From Acidimicrobiaceae bacterium (lineage in GTDB: Bacteria; Actinomycetota; Acidimicrobiia; Acidimicrobiales; UBA8592): a stretch of 64,000 nt of DNA. Within the stretch, counting starts at the first letter, position 1; the number at the start of each line of letters is the position of its first letter. This document shows positions 44,189 to 51,949 of this stretch, piece by piece. The DNA is taken from positions 1 through 64,000 of the forward strand of contig JAHECR010000003.1 in the NCBI GenBank assembly GCA_024641655.1, written 5' to 3'. The notes under the pieces were generated by a model, which did no database searches, was not told where the DNA came from, and saw nothing but the letters and a program-made list of their open reading frames with translations. The position numbers and the translations under genes are program-made.

Positions 44189-44263
44189 TGCCTCCGGTGG
44201 GATTCGAACCCACGATCTTCGGATTAAAAGTCCGCTGCCTTGACCAGGCTTGGCTACGGAGGC
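44189..44263 (-). tRNA. tRNA-Lys (anticodon TTT)
   Basis: The 75-nt gene has acceptor arms GCCTCCG and CGGAGGC, a T-arm GTGGG-TTCGAAT-CCCAC, and the anticodon loop CTTTTAA (anticodon TTT). The D-arm is GCC...GGC with a GG in its loop. The first anticodon pair (G-A) is mismatched, and CCA is not encoded. The 5' end lies inside the last 10 bases of the GH3 gene, whose TAG stop is provided by the tRNA sequence. Confidence 0.93.
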
Positions 44264-45447
44264 GACCCGAGTCTACGAGACCCGTCGCAAGGCTCGACAC
44301 CCTTTGCCGCAAGCACCCGCACGACGCTGTCGTCGACGGTGGCACGGGGAAGCGCGCCGTCTTCGAGCGCAGCAGCCAGATGGTCCAGCACCGCGGGCAC
44401 CACCGCGGGCGATTCGACCATGACGATGTCGGCGCCGGCGAGCAACGCCAACAACGCCGCCTCGGGGTTGGTCCACCGCTGCGCGACCGCGCCCATGCCG
44501 AGCGCGTCGGTGATGACGACACCGCCGAAGCCGAGCTCGCCGCGGAGCAGCCCGTCGATGGCCGCCGGCGACAAGGACGCGGGGAGATCCTCGGTGAGCC
44601 CCGGCACGAGCAGGTGGCCGACCATCACCCACACGTCGCGGTCGACGAGCTCGGCGAAAGGCAGCAGGTCGCGGGTTCGCAGGACGTCGATCGACGGCGT
44701 GGTCGCGAAACCGAGATGGGTGTCGCCTGATGCTGAGCCGTGGCCGGGGAAGTGCTTGATGACGGGCGTGATCCCTGCGGCCAGGTAGCCGTCGATCACC
44801 GCCCCGGCGTCCGCGGCCACCACCGCCGGGTCGTCGGAGAACGCCCGGGAGCCGATGCCTGGACCACCGCCGACATCGACCACGGGTGCGAACGCGACAT
44901 CCACGCCGACCGACGCCAGCTTCGACCCGTAGGTCCTGAAGACGTCGGTGATCTCCTCTGGAGTCCGCGCTGCCAGATCGGCAGCCGCGGGCACCGGCCC
45001 GAGCAGCGACGCGAGGCGTTGCACGCGCCCTCCCTCCTCGTCGGACGCCACGAGGAACGGGACAGCGGCAGTCGTGTCAATCGCCTGCAGGCCGGCCAGG
45101 TCCGCCGAGGTGGGCGAACCGAGCAGCGCGACGCTCCCCACCGTCCCGGCTTCCGCAAGAGCGATGACCGAAGCGAGCTCGTCGGGCGCCGCCAGGGTCA
45201 TCACCAGCTGCGCGAGCGCAGCGCGGGCGGGGATGCCCGACGCGCACTCGACCGGTGACGGCGTGGGCATACGGGTCGGGGTCGGCAGCGGTGTCGGCGT
45301 GGGAACCGGCGACGATGCGGTCGCGGTGGGGACTCCGGTGGGCGTCGGCGTCGCCGCCACGTCGGTTCCCTGACAGCCGGCCGAGATCGAGACGACCGCC
45401 AACAGGACCACTCCGGACACGATCACCGGAATCGGTCGGCGAGCCAT
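44254..45447 (-). CDS. GH3 (NagZ-like) glycoside hydrolase lipoprotein
   Basis: The 397-residue lipoprotein has a lipobox at SISAGCQG and a Thr/Pro-rich linker (residues 30-65). The GH3 barrel carries the substrate/acid-base loop KHFPGHGSASGDTHLG and the nucleophile Asp in VVITDALGMGAV. NagZ-type enzymes release N-acetylglucosamine from cell-wall muropeptides, which is the likely role here, outside the membrane. It ends SPP-stop, where CCTCCGTAG is also the 5' end of tRNA-Lys. The ATG at 45447 has TACGCT 7 nt upstream. Confidence 0.85.
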   Translation of the reverse strand: MARRPIPVIVSGVVLLAVVSISAGCQGTDVAATPTPTGVPTATASSPVPTPTPLPTPTRMPTPSPVECASGIPARAALAQLVMTLAAPDELASVIALAEAGTVGSVALLGSPTSADLAGLQAIDTTAAVPFLVASDEEGGRVQRLASLLGPVPAAADLAARTPEEITDVFRTYGSKLASVGVDVAFAPVVDVGGGPGIGSRAFSDDPAVVAADAGAVIDGYLAAGITPVIKHFPGHGSASGDTHLGFATTPSIDVLRTRDLLPFAELVDRDVWVMVGHLLVPGLTEDLPASLSPAAIDGLLRGELGFGGVVITDALGMGAVAQRWTNPEAALLALLAGADIVMVESPAVVPAVLDHLAAALEDGALPRATVDDSVVRVLAAKGVEPCDGSRRLGSPP

Positions 45448-45454
45448 GGACGGC

Positions 45455-45460
45455 AGCGTA
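45455..45460 (-). promoter_or_regulatory. Candidate -10 element (TACGCT) for the GH3 gene
   Basis: It lies 7 nt before the ATG at 45447. A leaderless transcript is likely, and it may continue into tRNA-Lys. Confidence 0.4.
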
Positions 45461-45516
45461 GAGGCAATCCGGCACCTGCTTCGGCAGGGTGCAGGCTGGG
45501 GCCGCCCGTGGAAAAG

Positions 45517-45522
45517 TAGGCT
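45517..45522 (+). promoter_or_regulatory. Candidate -10 element (TAGGCT) for the divergent lipoprotein
   Basis: It lies 6 nt before the ATG at 45529. Confidence 0.4.
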
Positions 45523-45528
45523 GACCCG

Positions 45529-46296
45529 ATGACCTCCCCAGACCGCAGCCGTTCGCTCCGGGCCGTCACGACCACTGTGGGCACCGTTGCCGTTGCGGTC
45601 GGGCTGCTGCTCGTCGCTGCGTCCTGCGGCGGTTCAGGTCCCGAGCTCGGGGCCACTGCGACGTCCACCCCCGCCGAGGCGCCGACGCCCACCGCCATCG
45701 CCGCCGATGCCACGCCGGAGCCCACCGCGGCGACCCCCGGAGCCAACACCGACCCCACTCCCTCGCCCACCGGCACTCCTACCCCCGCTCCCGGTACGCC
45801 CCGGCCGACGGCGACGCCCGCCGGCGTGTCGGGCCCACCCGCCTTCACCTCCGCATCCAAGCTCACCACCGCCGGTCTCGACGAGGTGTTCTTCGGCGAC
45901 ACGACCCACGCCGCCGCCGAGCGAGTCGGCACCACCTGGGTCGGTGTCCCCGCGCCCGGCGGCGAACCCCTCTGCTACACGATCCAGGCCGCCGGCGAGC
46001 CACGCGGGGTCGTCTTCACGGTGTCGAGCGGCCACATCGAGCGCGTCGACGTGACCACCGACATCATCACCACGCGGTCCGGCGCCGGAGTCGGCAGCAC
46101 CCCTGCCGAGCTCGCCGCGCTCTTCCCCGGCCGGCTCGAGACCACCACCATTGCCGGCGGCACCGAAATCGCCTTCGTTCCCGAGAGCGAGGCCGACCAG
46201 GCCTACCGCATCATCTGGACCACCGACAGCACCGCGGTGGTCGCCATGCGGGCCGGCCGTGTTCCCGTCGTCGATCCGGCGACCCCCTGCTCATGA
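45529..46296 (+). CDS. Lipoprotein of unknown function
   Basis: The 255-residue lipoprotein has a signal peptide ending in lipobox VAASCGG, then a linker of about 70 residues rich in Thr, Pro and Ala. The C-terminal domain from about residue 105 (LDEVFFGDTTHAAAERVGTT, then GVVFTVSSGHIERVDV) resembles no family I recognise. A similar signal, linker and domain plan occurs in the protein at 47987-49027. Confidence 0.7.
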   Translation: MTSPDRSRSLRAVTTTVGTVAVAVGLLLVAASCGGSGPELGATATSTPAEAPTPTAIAADATPEPTAATPGANTDPTPSPTGTPTPAPGTPRPTATPAGVSGPPAFTSASKLTTAGLDEVFFGDTTHAAAERVGTTWVGVPAPGGEPLCYTIQAAGEPRGVVFTVSSGHIERVDVTTDIITTRSGAGVGSTPAELAALFPGRLETTTIAGGTEIAFVPESEADQAYRIIWTTDSTAVVAMRAGRVPVVDPATPCS

Positions 46297-46318
46297 CCGC
46301 CCGTCGGGGCCGTCGCTG

Positions 46319-47551
46319 ATGGCGATTCTCGTCGACCGTCCGCTGTGGTGGCACCGAGGCGAGCGGTGGTGCCACTGTGTGAGCGACGTCAGCTACGACG
46401 AGCTCCACGACTTCGTCGAAGGCTTGGGAATCCCTCGTCGAGCCTTCCAGGGCGACCACTACGACCTGCCCGAGCGGTACTGGGCCGCAGCCATCGCTGC
46501 GGGGGCCGAGCTGGTCGACAGCCGGGTCATCGTCGGCAGACTGCGTGCCGCAGACCTGAGGCTGCGGCCGAGCCGCAAGCCCGGGCTGGCGCGGGCGCAG
46601 CCGCGACGGATCGCCCCCATGAAAGCAACGCCAGGGACGCTCCCGATCGGGCCCGAATGGTGCTACGAGCTGAAATGGGATGGCATGCGCGCCATCTGCA
46701 CGATCGAGCAGGGCCGGGCGCGCGCCACGAGTGCCCGCGACAACGACATCACGGCGTCGTTCCCCGAGCTCCAGCAGCTGGCGGCGACGTTGCCTCTCGA
46801 CGTCGTCGTCGACGGTGAACTCGTCGCTCTCGACCGCGGTCACCCCAGCTTTCAGCTCCTCCAGCAGCGCATCCACGTCACCGACCCGGTCGTTGTTGCT
46901 CGGCGCGCCCGAGACGTTCCGGTGGTCTATGTGATCTTCGACCTGTTGCGGGTGGGCGAGGACGAATCGACAGCGCTGCCTCTCGCCCAGCGGCGCGCCC
47001 TGCTCGAAGAGCTCATAGAGCCCGGCCCGACCTGGCGGCTCACCGAAGTGCACGACGGCGACGGCCAGACCTTGTTCGACGTGATCGTCGAGCGGGGTCT
47101 GGAAGGCATCGTCGCAAAGCGCCTCGACGCACCCTACGAGGAGGGTCGGCGGTCGCCGGCGTGGGTGAAGGTCAAGGCAACCATGCGCCAGGAGATGGTG
47201 GTGGGCGGATGGCTGTCGGGTGAGGGCTCCGGTCGAAGCGACCGTATAGGGTCGCTGCTCGTCGGTTACCACGACGCCACCGGGCTTCGCTTCGCCGGGA
47301 GCGTCGGCAGCGGCCTGTCCGAACGCGAGGCCGCGCGCCTGCTCGAGCGACTGGCGCCCCTCGAGACGGAGCCATCCCCGTTCGTCGACGCGGCACCGAG
47401 CACCCGGCGACGACGGGCCACCTTCGTCAAACCGCGCCTCGTTGTCGAAGTCGCGTTCACGGCGTGGACCGAAGCGGGCCACCTCCGACATCCGGTGTTC
47501 ATGGGCGAACGGGTCGACATCGAGCCGGAAGCCGTAGGACGCGAACGATGA
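46319..47551 (+). CDS. DUF4031-ATP-dependent DNA ligase fusion
   Basis: The 410-residue protein has a DUF4031 domain (residues 1-80; AILVDRPLWWHRGERWCHCV and PRRAFQGDHYDLPERYW) in front of an ATP-dependent DNA ligase core. The ligase has the nucleotide-transfer lysine motif YELKWDGMRAI, then VVVDGELVAL, VYVIFDLL, EGIVAKR and a late WVKVKATM. The OB-fold region follows (VVGGWLSGEGSG). Such ligases act in repair or end-joining. DUF4031 has unknown function. No Ku or polymerase domains are near. The ATGA overlap joins it to the next gene. Confidence 0.82.
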   Translation: MAILVDRPLWWHRGERWCHCVSDVSYDELHDFVEGLGIPRRAFQGDHYDLPERYWAAAIAAGAELVDSRVIVGRLRAADLRLRPSRKPGLARAQPRRIAPMKATPGTLPIGPEWCYELKWDGMRAICTIEQGRARATSARDNDITASFPELQQLAATLPLDVVVDGELVALDRGHPSFQLLQQRIHVTDPVVVARRARDVPVVYVIFDLLRVGEDESTALPLAQRRALLEELIEPGPTWRLTEVHDGDGQTLFDVIVERGLEGIVAKRLDAPYEEGRRSPAWVKVKATMRQEMVVGGWLSGEGSGRSDRIGSLLVGYHDATGLRFAGSVGSGLSEREAARLLERLAPLETEPSPFVDAAPSTRRRRATFVKPRLVVEVAFTAWTEAGHLRHPVFMGERVDIEPEAVGRER

Positions 47552-47970
47552 CACGACCTCACACCGATGCACATGACAGACTGCACCGAGTGAGCAGCGC
47601 AGACCAGATCCGCCTCGAGCTTCCTGCCATCGCGGAGTACGGGAAAGTGGCTCGGATCGCCGCCACGCACCTCGCCCGGCGACGCGGTTTCTCAGCGCTC
47701 GAGATCGACGAGCTGCGTGTCGTGATGGACGAAGCCGTCGCGTTGTTGGGCGACGGCAACCCCAATGCGCTCCTGCGCGTCGACTACAGCGGCGACTCGG
47801 CGACGATCATCGTCGACGCCGGGCTGCGCGACGGCGACGGTGGTGGTGGTGGTGGTGCGATCTCTGCTGAGCGCCTGATGCACTTCGGCCAGGTCGTCGC
47901 CGAACTCGTCGACGAGTACGCGGTCGACAGCGGAGCTCGACGGGTGCACTTCGTCAAGGCGCGCGGCTGA
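47548..47970 (+). CDS. RsbW-like anti-sigma (HATPase_c_2) protein
   Basis: The 140-residue protein has IRLELPAIAEYGKVARIAAT, then LEIDELRVVMDEAVALLGDG and a late LMHFGQVVAELVDEY. This is the small GHKL ATPase fold of RsbW/SpoIIAB-type anti-sigma kinases, but the expected N-x-x-x-x-A N-box is replaced by DEAVALLG, so ATP binding may be altered. A run of six GGT codons encodes Gly in the loop after DGDG. The start at 47548 overlaps the ligase stop. A GTG at 47590 is an alternative start. Confidence 0.55.
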   Translation: MTRPHTDAHDRLHRVSSADQIRLELPAIAEYGKVARIAATHLARRRGFSALEIDELRVVMDEAVALLGDGNPNALLRVDYSGDSATIIVDAGLRDGDGGGGGGAISAERLMHFGQVVAELVDEYAVDSGARRVHFVKARG

Positions 47971-47986
47971 CTGCTGCGAGGTCCCG

Positions 47987-49027
47987 ATGCCCGCTGCACC
48001 TCCCCTTCCCCCGCGCCCGCCACGACGGACCGGGTTCATCGTCGCAGCCGCGGCGATGCTCATCATCGTGATCGGCGCGGCGATCGTGTTCATGGGCAAC
48101 GACGACCGCGACCAGCAGGTCCGCACCGCCACGCCGCAACCGACAGCCGCACCCGAGGCGACCCCGTCGCCAACCGTCGAGGAGGCGACGGCGACCCCTG
48201 TCGACATTTCTGCTTGGGCAGGTGCGTACGAATGGACGGAGTTCGTCGCCGGCGACCCGGGCTCGAACCAGACACTGGGGCACTGGCTCTACCTCGAGGG
48301 CCCAGAGGGCGCCACGGCCCTGACCGGCACCCTGACCCAACTCGGCTGGCAGACCGACACCTCGCTTTCCGTTCGAGCGACCGGTGTCGGCGATGTCGTG
48401 GAGGTCACCGTGGTCTCGATCGAGCGAGGGGGCACGGGCACCCAGACAGGTGACGTCGTGTTCCGATTCACCGGCGACCCCCGGTCACCGACGACCACAG
48501 TGGCCACGCTAGCGACCCTCGGGCTCGACGTCGCGCCCGGCGTCCTGTTCACCCCGGCCTCACCGCCACCGTTGAGCCTCACCCCCGACGGCCTGCTCCT
48601 CACCGACATCAAGACCGGGTCGGCCACTCCCCTGACCTTCGGTGCGCCCGAGACGACCGTCGTCGACACGATCCGAAGCGTGCTGGGTGAGCCTGCGTCG
48701 CACGGCCCGGGCACACCTGACTGCCCCAACGGTCAGGACGCCGTGGCGGTGTGGCCCGACGACCTGATGCTGGAGTTCGACGCAGGCACGTTCCTCGCCT
48801 GGTCCGCGCGGCCCGCAACGGAACTCACCTCATTGACCGGCGTGGGCATCGGAACCAGCCGCACCGAGCTCGATGCGGTGCTCGACGTCGAGGTGTTCGA
48901 CTCGACCCTCGGCGTCGAGTTCTTCACCCCCGATCCCCCCGGGGGCTTCGGCGGCATCTTGTCGAGCGACGGCCCCGATGGCGTCGTGGAGATCCTCTGG
49001 GCCGGACCGATCTGCGCCTTCCGCTGA
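47987..49027 (+). CDS. Membrane-anchored extracellular protein of unknown function
   Basis: The 346-residue protein has a proline-rich cytoplasmic start, one helix ([19 protein letters not shown], residues 17-35), a Thr/Pro/Glu linker and an extracellular region of about 270 residues. Two related-looking blocks can be seen, for example [17 protein letters not shown] and [20 protein letters not shown]. No known family is recognised. It follows the RsbW-like gene after 16 nt, so the two may share a transcript. Confidence 0.65.
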   Translation: MPAAPPLPPRPPRRTGFIVAAAAMLIIVIGAAIVFMGNDDRDQQVRTATPQPTAAPEATPSPTVEEATATPVDISAWAGAYEWTEFVAGDPGSNQTLGHWLYLEGPEGATALTGTLTQLGWQTDTSLSVRATGVGDVVEVTVVSIERGGTGTQTGDVVFRFTGDPRSPTTTVATLATLGLDVAPGVLFTPASPPPLSLTPDGLLLTDIKTGSATPLTFGAPETTVVDTIRSVLGEPASHGPGTPDCPNGQDAVAVWPDDLMLEFDAGTFLAWSARPATELTSLTGVGIGTSRTELDAVLDVEVFDSTLGVEFFTPDPPGGFGGILSSDGPDGVVEILWAGPICAFR

Positions 49028-49049
49028 GGCGACGTCGGACCTCCCGGTC

Positions 49050-49520
49050 TCAGACGCCGGTCGAACCGAAACCTCCGGCCCCGCGATCGGATGCTGGGAG
49101 CTCACCCACCTCGACGAAATTCGCCTGCTCGACCGCCTGCAATACCAGCTGGGCGATGCGCTCACCCCGGTTGATGGTGAAAGCGGCCGACGGGTCGGTG
49201 TTGATCAGCAGCACCTTCAGCTCGCCTCGATACCCGCTGTCGATCAGCCCAGGCGTGTTCAGGCAGGTGACCCCGTGCTTGGCCGCGAGCCCGCTGCGCG
49301 GCTGGACGAAGCCGGCATAGCCCTCGGGGATGGCAACCGCGAGACCGGTGGGCACCAGCGCCCTTCCGCCGCCCGGATCGAGGGTGATGTCGACCGCCGA
49401 CAGGAGATCGCATCCGGCGTCACCATCCTTCGCATAGCGAGGCAGCGGGAGGTCGGGGTCCAGACGTTGCACGGGAAGGTCGATCACCCACGGCACGTTA
49501 CTGCTGGTCGGAGCAGCCAT
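49050..49520 (-). CDS. dut: dUTP diphosphatase
   Basis: Hydrolyses dUTP to dUMP, limiting uracil in DNA and feeding dTMP synthesis. The 156-residue protein shows the trimeric dUTPase motifs in order: [35 protein letters not shown] (catalytic Asp), RIAQLVL and [10 protein letters not shown]. The ATG at 49520 is supported by GGGCAGGGCG upstream. Residues before [12 protein letters not shown] are not conserved, so a later GTG is possible. It is convergent with the gene before it and divergent from oligoribonuclease. Confidence 0.92.
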   Translation of the reverse strand: MAAPTSSNVPWVIDLPVQRLDPDLPLPRYAKDGDAGCDLLSAVDITLDPGGGRALVPTGLAVAIPEGYAGFVQPRSGLAAKHGVTCLNTPGLIDSGYRGELKVLLINTDPSAAFTINRGERIAQLVLQAVEQANFVEVGELPASDRGAGGFGSTGV

Positions 49521-49574
49521 CCACGCCCTGCCCGAGGGCCGATCGGAGTCCGATCCCGCTACCCTCACCCAACG

Positions 49575-50135
49575 ATGCTTGCATGGATGGACCTCGAAAT
49601 GACCGGTCTCGACCCCACCCGTCACGTGATCGTGGAGATTGCCACGCTCATCACCGACGACGAGCTCAACCTGGTCGCAGAGGGCCCCGATCTGGTGGTG
49701 CACGCCACCGACGAGCAGCTCGCCGACATGGAGCCGGTCGTCGTCGACATGCACACGCGAAGCGGCCTGCTCGAACAGATCAAGGCGTCCACCATCACCC
49801 TCGCCGAAGCCGGAGCGGCGACGCTCGAGTTCCTGAAACAGCACATCGACGCGCCTCGATCCGTGCCACTGTGCGGGAATTCGATCGGCACCGATCGGCG
49901 CTTCCTGGCCGCGTGGCTGCCCGACATCGAGAACTATCTGCACTACCGCTCGGTCGACGTCTCGACCATCAAGGAGCTCGGACGCCGCTGGAACCCGACC
50001 GCGATCTCGGCGGCTCCCGACAAGACCGGCGGCCACCGGGCGATGGACGACATCAAAGAGAGCCTCGCGGAGTTGAAGTACTACCGCTCGGCGCTGTTCC
50101 TGCCACCACAGGTCCCACCCGCCACGAACGCCTGA
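49575..50135 (+). CDS. orn: Oligoribonuclease
   Basis: The DEDD-family 3'-5' exonuclease degrades 2-5-nt RNAs and linear dinucleotides such as pGpG. The 186-residue protein has exo motifs [32 protein letters not shown] and [11 protein letters not shown], together with the family's AAPDKTGG loop. The length is typical. TACCCT lies 9 nt before the ATG at 49575. Confidence 0.93.
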   Translation: MLAWMDLEMTGLDPTRHVIVEIATLITDDELNLVAEGPDLVVHATDEQLADMEPVVVDMHTRSGLLEQIKASTITLAEAGAATLEFLKQHIDAPRSVPLCGNSIGTDRRFLAAWLPDIENYLHYRSVDVSTIKELGRRWNPTAISAAPDKTGGHRAMDDIKESLAELKYYRSALFLPPQVPPATNA

Positions 50136-50179
50136 CCAGGCGTTTCGCGCCGGCTTTGCGTCCCTGATCGATAAATGGC

Positions 50180-50185
50180 TTGACA
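50180..50185 (+). promoter_or_regulatory. Candidate -35 element (TTGACA) for the whiB7-like leader
   Basis: The hexamer is a perfect consensus -35. The AT-rich ATAAAT sits 4 nt upstream at 50171-50176, as in promoters activated by WhiB7. No clear -10 is found at 16-18 nt. Confidence 0.4.
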
Positions 50186-50243
50186 CCCGTGGGGTGCGAT
50201 GGTCCCCTGTTCGTGCGCACGGGTGCACGGTCCGGTGCGTTTC

Positions 50244-50267
50244 GCCGGCACACAGCGGTGTGCCGGC
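50244..50267 (+). promoter_or_regulatory. 10-bp perfect hairpin in the whiB7-like leader
   Basis: GCCGGCACAC (50244-50253) pairs with GTGTGCCGGC (50258-50267) around an AGCG loop. No T-run follows, so it is a leader structure rather than a terminator. Confidence 0.5.
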
Positions 50268-50285
50268 ACCCACTTCTCGAACGCA

Positions 50286-50321
50286 ATGACCAAAGCAAGA
50301 ACGAAAGGAGACGACAGGTGA
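50286..50321 (+). CDS. 11-codon leader ORF before the whiB7-like uORF
   Basis: The frame [11 protein letters not shown] starts at ATG 50286 and ends at a TGA that overlaps the next ORF's start as GTGA. There is no strong ribosome binding site for it. It may regulate translation of the following ORF or be chance. Confidence 0.3.
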   Translation: MTKARTKGDDR

Positions 50322-50554
50322 AGCGACTTCCGAAGCCCTCGAGCGCCCAGCTCCCGTCGTCCCCGCGCGCCACGACGTCGCACGTCGCCTGTTCCAGCTG
50401 GCGCAGCCGCCGCGTCGCCAACGCCACGTTCGCGTCCGTCCCGTCCCTGGGCTTTGGTCTCATCGATGCCGGTTCCCTCGCGATGACCGCCAACGGCACC
50501 AACCATTGGACCCACAAGCCTTACCACCAGCGGCCGAAGGAGAAGCACCTGTAG
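50318..50554 (+). CDS. 78-residue leader ORF upstream of whiB7-like gene
   Basis: The GTG start follows AAAGGAGACGACAG, the strongest ribosome binding site in the window. The protein is basic, with no recognisable domain and a C-terminus rich in His, Lys and Pro ([14 protein letters not shown]). A terminator begins 33 nt after its stop and the WhiB gene 120 nt after. In mycobacteria, whiB7 is controlled by a translated leader ORF and a terminator, so this may be a regulatory uORF. It could also encode a functional small protein. Confidence 0.6.
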   Translation: MKRLPKPSSAQLPSSPRATTSHVACSSWRSRRVANATFASVPSLGFGLIDAGSLAMTANGTNHWTHKPYHQRPKEKHL

Positions 50555-50587
50555 ATCTCACCCGAGATACACAGACAGGCTCCCTGA

Positions 50588-50616
50588 GGCCGCCGGAGAA
50601 ATCCGGCGGCCTTTCC
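50588..50616 (+). terminator. Intrinsic terminator/attenuator before whiB7-like gene
   Basis: GGCCGCCGGA (50588-50597) and TCCGGCGGCC (50602-50611) form a perfect 10-bp stem with a GAAA tetraloop, followed by TTTCC. The left arm can also pair with GCGGCC at 50530-50535 inside the uORF, giving a candidate antiterminator. Confidence 0.85.
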
Positions 50617-50674
50617 GCATTTTCGAACCCCACTTCCACCCGTCAACCCATGTACAAGAAAGGAAGGAGCGATC

Positions 50675-51013
50675 ATGGCCGCCTCCTTCACGCCTGAAGC
50701 TCAACACTGGCAACAGCTGGCACGCTGCGCCACCGCCGGCGAGGGCAACGATGTCTTCTTCTCCGAAGAACTCCAGGACATCGCCCGCGCCAAGTCGATC
50801 TGCGCAGCGTGCCCGGTCATCGCCCCGTGCCTCGAAGGGGCCATGGAGCGCCGTGAGCCTTGGGGCGTGTGGGGTGGTCAGTTGTTCATAAACGGCAAGG
50901 TCCTGATGGTGAAGCGCCGTCGGGGCCGGCCTCCCAAGGTGGCCCGACCCGAGGACCACGTCCCCAGCGTGCCCGTCCCCGAGCACCTACAGCAGCACCT
51001 GCGCACCGCCTGA
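50675..51013 (+). CDS. whiB7: WhiB-family regulator, WhiB7-like
   Basis: The 112-residue protein has the four Fe-S cysteines C18, C43, C46 and C52, the turn motif GVWGG at 64-68 and a C-terminal AT-hook RRRGRPPK (81-88). The AT-hook is the mark of WhiB7, which binds AT-rich DNA next to the -35 of SigA promoters and induces intrinsic antibiotic resistance genes. The ATG has AAGGAAGGAG upstream. The long leader with a uORF and terminator agrees with WhiB7-type control. Other WhiB subclasses lack the AT-hook, so the assignment is good but not certain. Confidence 0.82.
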   Translation: MAASFTPEAQHWQQLARCATAGEGNDVFFSEELQDIARAKSICAACPVIAPCLEGAMERREPWGVWGGQLFINGKVLMVKRRRGRPPKVARPEDHVPSVPVPEHLQQHLRTA

Positions 51014-51040
51014 CCCAGAGGCGCTCGAGTCCTGGTGGTC

Positions 51041-51064
51041 GAGGCTGACCGGTACGACAGCCTC
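51041..51064 (+). terminator. Possible hairpin after whiB7-like gene
   Basis: GAGGCTG (51041-51047) and CAGCCTC (51058-51064) pair with a 10-nt loop, followed by TTGGGG. It is a weak terminator candidate. Confidence 0.3.
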
Positions 51065-51222
51065 TTGGGGTCCGGCAACGGATCACGCGAGCCGCACCCC
51101 CCACCTGTGCCTGCGAGCCCGAGCACCGCCGACACCTGGCCCCAGCCGGAGCCGGGACGGGGCGGTGCCCGGGCGACGATGGCTGCGACGTGGGGCGCAC
51201 CTGCGGAAAGCGAATCTCCGGA

Positions 51223-51258
51223 GCCCGCGGGTCGGTGACCCCCCACCGACCTGCGGGC
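51223..51258. other. 15-bp inverted repeat in the intergenic region before tlpA-like gene
   Basis: GCCCGCGGGTCGGTG (51223-51237) pairs with CACCGACCTGCGGGC (51244-51258) with one wobble around a 6-nt loop. There is no T-run. It is a possible terminator or protein-binding site. The remainder of 51014-51370 shows nothing else supported. Confidence 0.45.
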
Positions 51259-51370
51259 TTCGGCACTCTGGGGCCAACGGCCCGCCTCGGAACGTTTCGG
51301 TCACCCAGGGCGTTTCCTCCTCGTCCCGTGACTGCCGGGCACTCCCCACCCGCTACTAGCCTCCTGCCAG

Positions 51371-51949
51371 ATGGACGTGAACGACCTGGACCCCGACGAC
51401 CCTCGCATCGCGTATCTCGAGGCGAGAGAGACCCGACGGCGCCACACCCTCGTCGGGCTCGTGGTGGCCTGTATCGCGGTCCTACTGGCGGTGATCGCCA
51501 TCGGCTGGTTCACCGACTCGGGAAGCGACTCCGCGATCCCCGTGCTGCCCGAGGGGAGACTCACCACGATCGACGGCGATGCCTTCGACCTCATCGAGCT
51601 GCGTGGTCAACCCACCGTCGTGAACTTCTTCGCCTCCTGGTGCGCCCCGTGTCGTGACGAGATGCCCGACTTCGAAGCCGTGCACCGAGCACGCGGAGAC
51701 GCAGTGCATTTCGTCGGCATCAACACCGGCGAGACGAACCTCGACGAGGCCGTCGCCCTCGTCGACGCCACCGGGGTCACCTACACGGTTCTCCTGGGTG
51801 CCGATACCAGCCTCATCGAGGAGCTCGGCGGCACGAACCTTCCGATGACGGCGTTCGTCGACGCCGACGGGAACGTGGTCGAGACCTACATCGGTGTGCT
51901 CGGGCAGGACGCGCTCGACGCCCGCATCGACACGCTGCTCGCCCGATGA
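51371..51949 (+). CDS. TlpA/ResA-like membrane-anchored thioredoxin
   Basis: The 192-residue protein has one N-terminal helix (LVGLVVACIAVLLAVIAIGW) and an extracellular TlpA domain with active site FFASWCAPCRDEM and the NLPMTAFVDADG cis-proline segment. It reduces disulfides outside the membrane, for instance in cytochrome c maturation. The stop overlaps the CcdA-like gene (ATGATC), which should supply electrons. TAGCCT lies 8 nt before the ATG. Confidence 0.88.
   Translation: MDVNDLDPDDPRIAYLEARETRRRHTLVGLVVACIAVLLAVIAIGWFTDSGSDSAIPVLPEGRLTTIDGDAFDLIELRGQPTVVNFFASWCAPCRDEMPDFEAVHRARGDAVHFVGINTGETNLDEAVALVDATGVTYTVLLGADTSLIEELGGTNLPMTAFVDADGNVVETYIGVLGQDALDARIDTLLAR

Noticed and set aside
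43725-44243. Plus-strand frame of 172 codons in front of and over tRNA-Lys
   Set aside because: It runs across the tRNA gene, has no start signal and no family resemblance.
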